Shown one piece after another: positions 8,096 through 17,700 of a stretch of DNA of 62,349 nucleotides. The translations under genes and the position numbers were made by a program. Origin of the DNA: Dehalococcoidia bacterium. GTDB taxonomy: Bacteria > Chloroflexota > Dehalococcoidia > Lucifugimonadales > UBA1123. The DNA is taken from positions 1-62,349 of the forward strand of contig VXRN01000040.1 in NCBI GenBank assembly GCA_009838465.1, given 5' to 3'. The first letter of the stretch is position 1. Every line of letters begins with the position of its first letter. The notes under the pieces were generated by a model. The model made no database searches. It was given only the letters and a program-made list of their open reading frames with translations, and was not told where the DNA came from.

Positions 8096-9297
8096 CGTAT
8101 TCACTGGAAGGAAAGAACATCGCGCTCGGCGTTACCGGCTCTATTGCCTGCTACAAGGCGGTTGACCTGGCCAGCAAGCTCGTCCAATTGCAGGCCAACG
8201 TGGACGTGCTGATGACCGACGCCGCGCTCCAATTTCTCACGCCGCTGAATTTCGCCGCCATCACGCACCGACCCGTCGTGACAAGTATGTTCGACCCGGA
8301 ATCGGAACTGAGCATCAATCATGTCGTCGCCGCGGAGCGAGCCGACCTGGTCGCCGTTGTCCCCGCCACAGCCAATAGCTTGGCCAAGATCGCCCACGGC
8401 AGGGCCGACGATCCGGTGTCTGCGACGATTCTGGCAACCCGTGCCCCCGTCCTGGTTGCCCCCGCCATGGACGCCAATATGTTCGACAACACCGCTACCC
8501 AGGCCAACGTTCGATTATTGGAAGAACGAGGCGTCTATATCGCGGGACCGGCAGAAGGAAGAATGGCTTCCGGTCTCGTTGGCAAGGGGAGGCTCCTCGA
8601 ACCGTCCGAACTCGTGGGACACATCAGGATACTGCTTGGACACGGAGGAGACCTCGCGGGACGTAAGATAGTCGTCAGCGCGGGCGGCACGCGCGAGGCG
8701 ATAGACCCCGTTCGCGTTATAGCGAACCACTCATCCGGCAAGATGGGCTACGCCATAGCGGAGGCTGCCAGGGACAGGGGCGCCGAGGCCGTAATAGTGT
8801 CCGCACCCACCGCCCTTCCAAATCCGACTGGCGTCAAAGTGGTGAAGGTGAACTCGGCGCTCGAGATGGGACACGCGCTGGACGTCGAGTGTACCGGGGC
8901 GGATGCCATCGTCATGGCCGCCGCAGTCGCTGACTGGCGAGTAGCCGAGATAGCCGACCAGAAGGTGAAGAAGAGCGGCGCCAATAACTGGACGATTGAT
9001 CTGGTCAAGAACCCCGACCTGATTGCCGGAATCCATGCCGAAAAACTCGTAAAAGTCGGCTTCGCCGCCGAGAGCGAAGACCTCATAGAGAACGCTCGCG
9101 CCAAGATCCAGTCTAAGGGGCTGCACTTCATAGTCGCCAACGACATCACTGCCGAGGACGCCGGATTCGCCGTTGACGACAACCGCGTCATCATCCTCGA
9201 CCGCGAAGGCTCGGTCGAACGCCTGCCACTCATGTCCAAGTACGACGTGGGAGTGGAGGTCCTGGACAGGGTGAAGCCGCTGCTTCGCGGCGGCTAG
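8092..9297 (+). CDS. coaBC: bifunctional phosphopantothenoylcysteine decarboxylase / phosphopantothenate-cysteine ligase
   Basis: Makes 4'-phosphopantetheine from phosphopantothenate and cysteine. Residues about 1-185 are the flavin-dependent decarboxylase CoaC: GVTGSIACYKAVDL, the active-site His in SINHVVAAERADLVAVVPATANS, and APAMDANMFDN. Residues about 186-401 are the ligase CoaB: VSAGGTREAIDPVRVIANHSSGKMG, AAAVADWR, and KNPDLI. In the substrate-recognition flap the catalytic Cys of the E. coli-type ACG motif is replaced by Ser (AEGRMASGLVGKGR). Some bacterial CoaBC proteins also lack this Cys, so activity may be retained. It overlaps coaX and converges on the histidine kinase gene. Confidence 0.95.
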   Translation: MTYSLEGKNIALGVTGSIACYKAVDLASKLVQLQANVDVLMTDAALQFLTPLNFAAITHRPVVTSMFDPESELSINHVVAAERADLVAVVPATANSLAKIAHGRADDPVSATILATRAPVLVAPAMDANMFDNTATQANVRLLEERGVYIAGPAEGRMASGLVGKGRLLEPSELVGHIRILLGHGGDLAGRKIVVSAGGTREAIDPVRVIANHSSGKMGYAIAEAARDRGAEAVIVSAPTALPNPTGVKVVKVNSALEMGHALDVECTGADAIVMAAAVADWRVAEIADQKVKKSGANNWTIDLVKNPDLIAGIHAEKLVKVGFAAESEDLIENARAKIQSKGLHFIVANDITAEDAGFAVDDNRVIILDREGSVERLPLMSKYDVGVEVLDRVKPLLRGG

Positions 9298-9321
9298 AGT
9301 ATGAATCTGCTGAACAGCTAC

Positions 9322-11739
9322 CTACTCTTGTGAGCCCTCAGGCGGAGGGGGATCCTGGTCGTCGTCTTGGGTTTCGGGCTTGGCCATGCGGTAGCCGACG
9401 CGGGGCTCGGGGAAGATGTACCTGGGGCTGCCGGCGTTGTCGCCCAGCTTGGTCCGCAGGCGTCTCACGTAGCTGCGCAGGTTTCCCCTGTTCCCGGTAT
9501 CCTTCAGCCCCCAGACCCGCTCCAGCAGGTGGTCGAAGGTGAGCGCCAGCCCCGCGTTGACTGACAGCTCGCGGAGCAGGGCGTACTCGGTGGGGGTGAG
9601 GCTGACCGGACGTCCGGCGACGCTGACCTCGCGCCTGACGTAGTCCAGGGTCAGGTCGCCCAGCACGAAGGGTTCGGACGGCTCGTCCGGGGGCAGGGCC
9701 AGCGACCGGCGCAGCGCCGCCCGTACCCGGGTCAGCAGCTCGGTGGGGGAGAAGGGCTTGACTATGTAGTCCACGGCGCCGTGCTCCAGGGCCTTGGCGA
9801 TTATCTCGTCCCGGCCGTACGCGGACAGGAAGATCACGGGCGCTTTCCTGATGCGCAGCATGTTGATCATCAGGTCAATGCCATCGTCGCTTCCAGGCAG
9901 TACCAGATCCAGCAGCGCCAGGCCGGGCCGTTCGGACTCGAATAGCCGGAGGGCCTCTTCCGGTTCGCCGACGACCAGGGGCATGTAGCCCGCCCTGGAG
10001 AGGATGTCGCGGACGGTGCGCAGGGTCATCGGATCGTCGTCCACGACGAGAATGGACTCCCGCTCTCCCGTCTCCGAGCGCGGGCTGTCGGGAAGGAGCG
10101 CCGTCCCCGCGCCCACACCTTCGGCCACGGGAAGGGTGAAGGTGAAGCGGGTTCCCAGTCCCACGCCCTCGCTCTCCGCCCAGATGCGCCCGCCGTGCGC
10201 TTCCACGATTCCCTTGCAGATGGGGAGGCCGAGGCCGGACCCCGCCGTATCTCTATCCAGGCCGCTGCCGTCGAGATGCGAGAACTTGCGGAACAGCAGG
10301 TGAAGGCGTTCCGGGTCCACGCCCCGTCCCCGGTCGGCCACGGACAGCGCCACGGAGCCGTCCTGGAGCGCGCCGCTCAGCCGGATGTCGGATGTGTCCG
10401 GCGAGTTCCGGACCGCGTTGGAGAGCAGGTTGCCCAGTACCTGGACTATGCGCCGCCTGTCGGCCATTACCCAGGGCAGGTCGGGTTCCAGGTCGAGAAC
10501 GATGTTTCTGCCCCAGCCGCCCGCGAGGAAGGCGTTTCTGGCTTCGTCCACCAAGGTGATGACCTCCGCGGGCTCCGGGGTTACGGACAGCGAGCCGGTC
10601 CTGATGCGGGCCACGTCCAGCAGTTCGCCTATGAGGTCCCGCATACGGTCGGACTGGGACTCGATGATGCGGACGAACTGGAGCACCTCGGCCTTGTCCA
10701 GAGAGTCGAGGGACTCTCGCAGGTTGACCGCGGAGCCCTTGATGGAGGTGAGCGGTTCCCGCAATTCGTGGCTGACGTGGCTCAGGAATTCGGCGCGCAG
10801 TCGCTCCGTCTCCACCACGTCGGCCATGTCCTGCATGGTGACCACCATGGACTCGACCAAGCCTCCATCGGAGAGGATGGGCGTGGCGTTGAGCAGCACG
10901 GTGACGCTACGTCCGTCGGGCGCGCGCAGGACGATCTCTTCGGCGCGCAGCGTCTCCCCGATGCTGAGCAGATAGGTCATGGAGAACTCTTGCAGCGAGA
11001 CCTCGCGCCCGTCGGCGCGCCGGAGGGACATCAATTCCAGCAGGTCCTCAGGGGTCTGGCCGGGATCGCGCAGGTTGTCCATTATCCTCCTGGCCTCGCG
11101 GTTGAAGGACTTGGGCAATCCGGTCAGCGCGTCGAAGACGGCTACTCCCACCGGGGAGGTGTTGATCAGCGTCTCCAGGTCGGCCCTGGCGCGGCGTTCC
11201 TCCTGGCGTCTGCGGGCGTTGGCTATGGCCATGGCGGCCTGGGAGGCGAACAGGACAAGCGTCTCCTCGTCCTCCTGGCTGAATTCCCGTTCCTCCGTCT
11301 CGTGGGCGAGGTAGATGGTGCCGACTCCGAGCCCCCGGTGGAGTATCGGGGCCACCAGCACGGAGGTAACCGATATCCCGGGCAGGAAGTCGGGCATATC
11401 CAATGCCTTGAGGTGGCTGTCTATGTTCGAGACCCGCAGGGGCTCCTCGAGCCCGCTCAGGTACTCGAAGAATCCCAGGCCCTCCGGCATGTCCCGGAGT
11501 CCCTGGCGCTCCTCGGGGGTCAGACCGGAGCCGATGAAGTCGGAGGTCTGCCCGGCATCGCCAAAGACGGTGATGGCCCCGTAGCGTGAGGAGGTAAGGG
11601 AGCGTGCCGCGTCCACTACCACCTGCAGCACGGTGTCGAAGTCCAGGTCCTCGGTGATGCGCAGGCTGGCCTGGCTGAGGCGGGAAAGGCGGTCCCGCAG
11701 CGCCAGTATCTCCCGGTCGCGGCTGTCTTGATGGTGCAT
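9322..11739 (-). CDS. single-chain two-component system: GAF-PAS-histidine kinase-receiver-winged helix
   Basis: An 805-residue protein that appears to contain a full phosphorelay ending in a DNA-binding domain. In order: coiled start; GAF domain about 20-175; PAS-like domain about 185-305; HisKA with the phospho-acceptor His324 in SHVSHELREPL; HATPase to about 535 with the N-box NLLSNAVRNS, and GRGVDP and GSGLGL boxes; receiver about 555-670 with VVDDDP, phospho-acceptor Asp611 in LALLDLVLPG and the Lys of DYIVKPFS; and an OmpR/PhoB-type winged helix about 685-785 (PVSLTPTEYALLREL, YVRRLRTKLGD, VGYRM). No transmembrane segment is seen, so it should be a soluble sensor. It has no partner regulator gene next to it and is followed by repeats. 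Confidence 0.92.
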   Translation of the reverse strand: MHHQDSRDREILALRDRLSRLSQASLRITEDLDFDTVLQVVVDAARSLTSSRYGAITVFGDAGQTSDFIGSGLTPEERQGLRDMPEGLGFFEYLSGLEEPLRVSNIDSHLKALDMPDFLPGISVTSVLVAPILHRGLGVGTIYLAHETEEREFSQEDEETLVLFASQAAMAIANARRRQEERRARADLETLINTSPVGVAVFDALTGLPKSFNREARRIMDNLRDPGQTPEDLLELMSLRRADGREVSLQEFSMTYLLSIGETLRAEEIVLRAPDGRSVTVLLNATPILSDGGLVESMVVTMQDMADVVETERLRAEFLSHVSHELREPLTSIKGSAVNLRESLDSLDKAEVLQFVRIIESQSDRMRDLIGELLDVARIRTGSLSVTPEPAEVITLVDEARNAFLAGGWGRNIVLDLEPDLPWVMADRRRIVQVLGNLLSNAVRNSPDTSDIRLSGALQDGSVALSVADRGRGVDPERLHLLFRKFSHLDGSGLDRDTAGSGLGLPICKGIVEAHGGRIWAESEGVGLGTRFTFTLPVAEGVGAGTALLPDSPRSETGERESILVVDDDPMTLRTVRDILSRAGYMPLVVGEPEEALRLFESERPGLALLDLVLPGSDDGIDLMINMLRIRKAPVIFLSAYGRDEIIAKALEHGAVDYIVKPFSPTELLTRVRAALRRSLALPPDEPSEPFVLGDLTLDYVRREVSVAGRPVSLTPTEYALLRELSVNAGLALTFDHLLERVWGLKDTGNRGNLRSYVRRLRTKLGDNAGSPRYIFPEPRVGYRMAKPETQDDDQDPPPPEGSQE

Positions 11740-11783
11740 GTGTCGTTCCTCGATTGGACTTGGATTATCGGAGTCACCCCCAT

Positions 11784-11804
11784 CCCCGTATCAAGTACGG
11801 GGCA
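11784..11804. repeat. 21-bp hairpin repeat, copy 1
   Basis: Arms CCCCGTA and TACGGGG with loop TCAAG, followed by CA. An identical 21-bp copy lies at 12670-12690. Similar units are common dispersed intergenic repeats in bacteria; here the two copies bracket the gap before the secreted proteins. Confidence 0.8.
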
Positions 11805-11897
11805 GGCTCTAACCTTCCCCCGTCAAGGGGGAAGGGACTTTTGCCTACCCTTGTGAGCCCAGGGGGAGAGGGGATTCTACTGGTCATATACTTGCGT

Positions 11898-12077
11898 TTA
11901 TAAAGCGACAGGTGGCAACAGGTGGCTTAACTGGTGAGCGACAGGTAGGCAACAGGTGATTAGAACACCAGAGATCCACCTGTTAATCACCTGCGTTAGC
12001 TTTGGGAGAGATTTTTCGCCACTCCGATTTTGGGCCAGCATAACTGAGGATTTATGTATATCCAGATTCAAGGTCAT
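11898..12077 (-). CDS. possible small protein of 59 residues
   Basis: This open frame begins with an ATG at 12077 preceded by GCGGAGGAG at the ideal distance (7 bases after GGAGGAG) and, further upstream, TATAAT on the same strand about 30 bases away. The product starts MTLNLDIHKSSVMLAQNRSG and then runs through the ACAGGTG/CACCTGT repeat array, giving LITCCLPVAHQL and similar low-complexity sequence. I recognise no family. The initiation signals look real, but the C-terminal half is dictated by repeats, so this could equally be a regulatory repeat element with a vestigial frame. Confidence 0.3.
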   Translation of the reverse strand: MTLNLDIHKSSVMLAQNRSGEKSLPKLTQVINRWISGVLITCCLPVAHQLSHLLPPVAL

Positions 12078-12198
12078 GGTTGGACTCCTCCGCTATTAGT
12101 TTGTATGTTCGTATTATAGCGTATTCGTATGTGATTGTGTAGTCCTATGGGAAACTGAGGAAGACATTGAAAATGCCTTGTTGAAGGGGAGGGGGCTT

Positions 12199-12318
12199 CC
12201 TTCGACGGGCATCCTTCGACAGGCTCCCTTCGACAGGCTCAGGATGAACGGGTAGGGGGGCGGCCCTTCGGCGGGCATCCTTCGACAAGCATCCTTCGAC
12301 AGGCTCAGGATGAACGGT
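12199..12318. repeat. tandem CCTTCGACAGGC-type repeat
   Basis: Two tandem units of about 55-65 bp, 12199-12251 and 12264-12318, each made of short CCTTCGAC(A/G)GGC or CCTTCGACAAGC elements and ending in CTCAGGATGAACGG. The CTTCGACAGGCTCAGGATGA word is a widespread bacterial intergenic repeat. Confidence 0.75.
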
Positions 12319-12669
12319 TGGGGCGAACGGTTCGTTATGTTTTCCTATCCCTGTGAGCCCGTCAAGGGGGAAGGGGCTTTTGCCTGCCCCGGGTGACACC
12401 TGATCTTTGGAAAATTGCAACTGGATTGCAACTGAAAATGGGCGGAATTTCACAGGTAGTACACCGCTGATATGGTAGTCTATCTAGCGGTTTCGATACA
12501 AGGTCGCAATAGTAACTGCTCTTGAGAGATGCACATCAAGCCTAATTGTAGTCGAAGCCATGACGGAATACTGAGATGAAATACCACAGGAGATAACACA
12601 CAGACACAGAATCAGATGTACGCCCTCTCCTAGAAGAGAGGAGATTCAATGGGGGATGTATGCCCTCAC

Positions 12670-12690
12670 CCCCGTATCAAGTACGGGGCA
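12670..12690. repeat. 21-bp hairpin repeat, copy 2
   Basis: Identical to 11784-11804: arms CCCCGTA/TACGGGG around TCAAG. It is followed by another palindromic unit (CCCTCCCAGAGAGAGGGGG, about 12702-12720) about 50 bases before the next gene. Confidence 0.8.
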
Positions 12691-12768
12691 AACTCCAACC
12701 CCCTCCCAGAGAGAGGGGGGGATCAATGAGAATAAATAAATGAAATTAGGAGAAAAGCAGAACAAATC

Positions 12769-14562
12769 ATGAAAGAGCTTAATGAAACCCCAAGAAATTT
12801 GAGGGCGGTCTGGGTCCCGATGACCCTGACCGCCCTCGTAATGGCGCTGCTGATCGCGGCGGCCGTCACTGCCAGCCCGACGCAGGCGCAGACGCCTCCC
12901 CCCGGCAACACCGACCGCTACCCCAACCTCAGCACCTATCCCGACCCCCAGCCCTGCGGCCCCGGCGCCGGGACCGCCTTCATGGAAGAGCCGCACGAGA
13001 TAACCACCGGGCACTACGCCCTCTTCGACGCCTACTGGCGCACAATAGCTACATCAACTGCATCTACATCATCTGCATCTACCGGCGGGGGTACCGGGCC
13101 TAACGGCGGGGGTCAGGCTTCCGGGTCAGGCATTCCCGGCGGGGGCGAGTCTCCCGGGTCAGACACTACCGGCCCCGGCGTCGGCGTTCTGCACACCAAC
13201 GAGTGCCCGCCCGAGATGATCCAGACGACCACGACGGAGAGGGTAGGAAGGGTAACGAAAACCGTAACGAAAACCATCCGCTCCGCCCGTGTAGGCGGGA
13301 TGGACATCGAAGAAGCCATCATGCATGTGCTGGACACGCACACGGCAACCACGGTCGCCTCCAACGCCGGCGCCGGCGAGTTGTCGCTGGCAGAGTACCC
13401 TGACGTTAAGAAGTACGCGCCCGCCGGGTCCCAGGTCTGGTGGCTGCGGCTGGACGACCCGGGCACCACCAGCACGGACGAGGCCTCCGACCTGGGCATG
13501 GGCTTCTCCACCCTCCTGCTGGACGAGGAGCGCTGGGACTCGCCCATGCGCTACAGGTTCGAGGTGGAGCGCCACCCGGCCGACCCCACCGACGTGCCAC
13601 ACTTCTTCGCCTACGAGGCTCCTAATATCAAGGCTGAGGGCTCCAGTACGACAGTGAAGCTAGTCTGGGACAGCGCCAAGCCCGGCGAAGGCGTCGTGGA
13701 GTTGAACCCCGGCGAGTACAAGGCACTGCAGTGGGTCTTCACCAAGCCCGGCACATACCTGCTGTGGGTTCACCTCCTGGGGGACGTCAAGCAGCCTGGC
13801 ACTGGCGATGACTGGAAGGCCATCAGCTCCAACATGACCGAGACGAGCGAAGTCTATCGGTACACCATCCAGGTGGGCACCGAGCTCGACGAGATAGAGC
13901 CGCCGATATTCGGCGTCAACCTCGAGGTTGAAGAGAACTCCCCGGGCGGCGTCAAGGTCGGCGACCCGATACCGATCTATAACGCTGAAGCGGATGAACT
14001 CTTCTACGATCTGACAGGGCCCGGGCATAGCAACTTCGATCTGGTCGCGTCCACCGAAGAACCATTCACCGTCCAGGTAGTGGTGGCGGACGGCGCCGAC
14101 CTGGACTTCGAGACGAAGCCCTCCTACGATCTCAACCTCAGCGTTACCGACAAGGTGGACCACGAAAACAACTTCAACCCCTACCCGGACGACGTCCTGA
14201 TTGTCAGGATAGACCTGAAGGACCAGGCCCCGGGGTTGAATGTCCAGGCTGACAAGACATCCCTGAATGCTGGCGAAACGGTGAACTTCACCGCCAGGTA
14301 TGAGCCGACGTCGGCACAGAGTGACCGGAGGTTCAGCTACCAGTTGGAAGAGTACATCGGGACGTCTAGCACTGGAGACCGCCACTCTCTATGGCGCGTC
14401 GTCAGCACTGCCGCCAACGCTAGCGCTTCCACCTGGTCCGTATCCGTAACGCAATCGAGCGCGGTCACCAAGACGTATCGCGCGACCGTAGTGCTGCCGA
14501 ACGAGGACACCATGATCCCGACGTACGTGGATTCCCAATCTATCCAGATCACCTGGAACTAG
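12769..14562 (+). CDS. secreted protein with choice-of-anchor M-like and cadherin-like domains
   Basis: A 597-residue exported protein. A signal peptide (hydrophobic LTALVMALLIAAAVTA, cleavage near SPTQAQ) is followed by a mature chain with a Gly/Ser/Thr-rich insert at about 90-140. Residues about 190-370 resemble the choice-of-anchor M / actinobacterial surface-anchored domain: VWWLRLDDPG, then WVFTKPGTYLLWVHLLG, the tell-tale FTxPGTY block. Residues about 380-490 resemble a cadherin repeat (VEENSPGGVKVGDPI, DLDFETKPSYDLNLSVTD). The last 100 residues form an Ig-like beta domain. No LPXTG, PEP-CTERM or C-terminal membrane anchor is visible, so how it is attached is unclear. It precedes the fibronectin-III protein and probably acts with it at the cell surface. 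Confidence 0.7.
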   Translation: MKELNETPRNLRAVWVPMTLTALVMALLIAAAVTASPTQAQTPPPGNTDRYPNLSTYPDPQPCGPGAGTAFMEEPHEITTGHYALFDAYWRTIATSTASTSSASTGGGTGPNGGGQASGSGIPGGGESPGSDTTGPGVGVLHTNECPPEMIQTTTTERVGRVTKTVTKTIRSARVGGMDIEEAIMHVLDTHTATTVASNAGAGELSLAEYPDVKKYAPAGSQVWWLRLDDPGTTSTDEASDLGMGFSTLLLDEERWDSPMRYRFEVERHPADPTDVPHFFAYEAPNIKAEGSSTTVKLVWDSAKPGEGVVELNPGEYKALQWVFTKPGTYLLWVHLLGDVKQPGTGDDWKAISSNMTETSEVYRYTIQVGTELDEIEPPIFGVNLEVEENSPGGVKVGDPIPIYNAEADELFYDLTGPGHSNFDLVASTEEPFTVQVVVADGADLDFETKPSYDLNLSVTDKVDHENNFNPYPDDVLIVRIDLKDQAPGLNVQADKTSLNAGETVNFTARYEPTSAQSDRRFSYQLEEYIGTSSTGDRHSLWRVVSTAANASASTWSVSVTQSSAVTKTYRATVVLPNEDTMIPTYVDSQSIQITWN

Positions 14563-14616
14563 ACCGACCCCAATAAGCCGGGCGGCGGTGGAATGCCGCC
14601 GCCTGCGATAGTCCTT

Positions 14617-14730
14617 ATGAATACCGATCAACAAACCACCTCTCCCTCAGGGTGAGGGTGAAATACCACCCCTGCGAGATCGCTCATAGGGATAGGTAAA
14701 CGCGCAACAAGCTATGAATACCGATCAACA
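14617..14730 (+). repeat. duplicated 17-bp start-codon segment with hairpin unit
   Basis: ATGAATACCGATCAACA occurs at 14617-14633 and again at 14714-14730, where it forms the first codons of the next gene. Each copy is followed by a CTCTCCCTCA-type hairpin half (14640-14660 and 14735-14758). The first copy reaches a stop after 12 codons. This looks like a local duplication carrying a palindromic repeat. Confidence 0.8.
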
Positions 14731-17700
14731 GACTCTCTCTCCCTCATGGAGAGAGAGTTGGGGGGCCAGGCTTAATGCCTGGGTCCCTCTTGCGCTGGCG
14801 ACGACGCTGGTCGCCTTGCTGGCCGTTGTCGCCGCCTCCGCGGCTGGTGTGGATACTGCCCACGCCCAGCAGGTTGACGATTCCCTTCCCCCCCTTGCCG
14901 ACCTGACTATTGCCTCCGAATATGTTGACTCATTTCCCTTACCCTGGGCGGTTACTGTGAAGAACGACACCGTCGGGGCTCATCCGGGAATGCATGTCCG
15001 TCTCGTAAAGGTGCGGTTTACCATAAGCGATCCGGTCCGCGGTGACACTACGCGTATATGGACTATCGAGGACCTGCCGCCCGGGGGCAGCGTGAGACAA
15101 GGAACTCGATCCTTGAGTAATTCCCCGGGAGCAACTGATGGACCGGAATGGGTGCCGCAGCGGTTTTATGCCGAAATCATCGAGTCAGACCCGGTGGAAC
15201 TGCCGCGCTTCCGGTTCAACAATGCCACGGAACACTGGGCCGTTGAGAACCGTATGAGGGGCAACTTTAATAATGGGCAGGTCTATGCTACCAACGGGGA
15301 TGTCGCCATTGACGTCCCCGGCATATCCGACAGGTTCCCGCGGCAGGGGGGAGCGACGACCTTCACGGTGGCTGCCATTGGTCGTGACGTTAACGACAGC
15401 AGAATCCCTGGCTTAAGTAGTACAGTGGATCAGGATCATCGTCTGTTCGATGTGCAGGTCGAGATCAGCCTTTCGCCGGGCCTGTCCTTCGCCGCGAATC
15501 AGCCGGAGGCGCCGTCCGCGTTCGGCGCGACGACGTTCGATACGTCCACCGGGATATGGAACATAGGCTCCATGAAGGATCACAAACTGTCGCTTCCGGT
15601 GGCTGTCAACCTCACCGCCGACAGCCTGGCGGACCTGCCCCTTGAAGAGCGGTGCCTGACGGCGAAGCTGGTCAACGCCGTGCCCTGGTTCGCCAACGAC
15701 CCCTTGAGGCGGCAGAACGACACCGCCACTGCTTGCCTGGGGAAGGAGCTGTTGAGCAGTGGTACTATGGACCTGTTCGACTTCTATCCCTGCATAAACG
15801 ACACATCCACCCCCTGCACCAGCACGGGCACGCTGGAACTGGTGGCGGCGCGGAGCGTCGGCAATCAATTCGAATTCCGGCAGCCCGAATCGGTAATCGT
15901 TCATGTCCCTGATCCCGATGGGCGTACATCGAAAGGTGGGAGCCTGGTCTGGTCCACCGTTGATTTAATGGATTTGAGGGATACCCAGACTAGACTCACC
16001 TCCAGTTGGTCAATCAAGCATTCCGTAAAGGTAACCGCGCCTGGCGGCGGAGACGCGCCGGGCCGCTTGCTGCTGACCAACCCCGATGACTCGGCCGGTG
16101 GAAATTTCGATCTCCTGGACGCTATGGATAGCTCGACGGTCACGTATGATTTTTTTGACCTGTCAGATGTAGGAACCGATCCGACACAGTATTTTCTCGA
16201 CCTCAAAGTAGATTTCTGGGCGCTGGGCACATACAACGCGCTTTTGGGAATATTCGGCCGCCTTTCCGGCACCACCTACACAGACAGCGGTACGTACATC
16301 TTCCACGTCGGCCCAGTGGCGGATCTGGCGGTGCGGGACGCCGGGGCCAACATGGAAGTTCCGGCTGGCCAGCGGGCGTTCAGCATAGTGGCGGTGAACC
16401 ACGGGCCGGACGAGGCTCCGGCCGTCGAGGTGAAGATAACGGGGCTGAAAGCCGATAATGTGCAGCGCCACAGCGCAACCAGGGGGAGTTTCGACCCCGA
16501 CAGCGGCGTCTGGACCATCGGCGAACTCAAGACCAAAGAGTACCTGCGGGGAGTCAGCGACAGGGACGGGGAGGTGCTGACTATCATCCCGGACAGGTCG
16601 GCGAACAAGGAGATAGGCGTCTCCATCACCAACACACAGGACTACCAGGTCTGCATTGACAGCAGCCGCGAAGACGTGGAACTCTCCTCCCCTTCTCAGA
16701 CGGCCTGCACAGCCGAGGACTCCACCAACACCTGGCACACCGCGAAATACTACGACTACTTGGAGGACAACGACAGCGCAACGGTAAGCCAGCGCGAAGG
16801 CACGGGCGCGCTGCTGCCGACATTGCAGGTGACGGGGCTGGGCGGTGGGGTGATGCTGGCGCGCTGGACGGAGCTGCCGTCGCTGTACCGGCGCGCGGTG
16901 TCGCACTACGAGGTAGCTAGGTCAACGAACGGGGGGAAGTCCTGGTCTCAGCCGCCCGTTCCGGTCACCGGGTCGGTTTACGTTGACCTGGCCTCGCATA
17001 CCGGGAGCAACCCGACTTACCGGGTGCGGGCGGTGAACGAGATGAACCAGAAGGGGCCGTGGTCGTCGAACCTGGGACCCACGGGTAAGTCGCCGCGGGG
17101 CACGGTGGAGGCTCCGGGCGCCCCGTTGAACGTTGGGGCGACGGCGGACGGGGAGACCGCGATAGACGTGTTCTGGGACGCGCCGACGGATGAGGGCGGC
17201 GCGCTGATAACGCAGTACGAGGTTCAGTGGTCGGCGGACGGGAGGACTACCTGGCGCACCGCGGGCTATGCGAACGACCCGCAGAACCGGACGTATAAGA
17301 ATACCGGGTTGAGTTCCGGCACGACGCGCCACTACCGTGTGGCCGCGCGCAACAGCGGCGGCCGGGGGGCGTGGTCGGATCCGCCCGCGTTCGCCACGAC
17401 GCTGGCGGGCGTGGCGGACAGGCCGGTACTGACGGTCAAGAGCACGACGCCGACCACTATCAGGCTGCGCTGGACCGAGCCGCGCGACAATGGCGGCGAC
17501 ATCACGAGCTACGAGATAGAGTGGTCGGCGGACGGGAGCGCGGAAAGCTGGCAGTCGCTGGCCACCGTGCGAGTGTCGGACGAGGGGTTCGATAAGAGGG
17601 AGTACAGCGACACCTCGGTGCCTGCGGGCGCTAAGCGATACTACCGCGCGCGGGCTATCAACGAGGCGGGCGAGGGACGCTGGTCGGACGCGGTGAGCGG

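Larger units (their letters stand above)
11740..12768. other. 1-kb repeat-rich intergenic region
   Basis: No conserved gene is visible. The region holds two copies of a 21-bp hairpin unit (11784-11804 and 12670-12690), hairpins built on GTCAAGGGGGAAGGG (about 11822-11840 and 12360-12376), a tandem CCTTCGACAGGC-type repeat (12199-12318), an array of ACAGGTG-like heptamers (about 11907-11990), and one short open frame with a good ribosome binding site (11898-12077). It separates the signalling protein from the secreted-protein pair. Confidence 0.6.

Noticed and set aside
10195-11589. 464-codon open frame on the plus strand
   Set aside because: Antisense to the kinase-receiver-winged helix gene, which has clear domains throughout; composition is unlike a protein.
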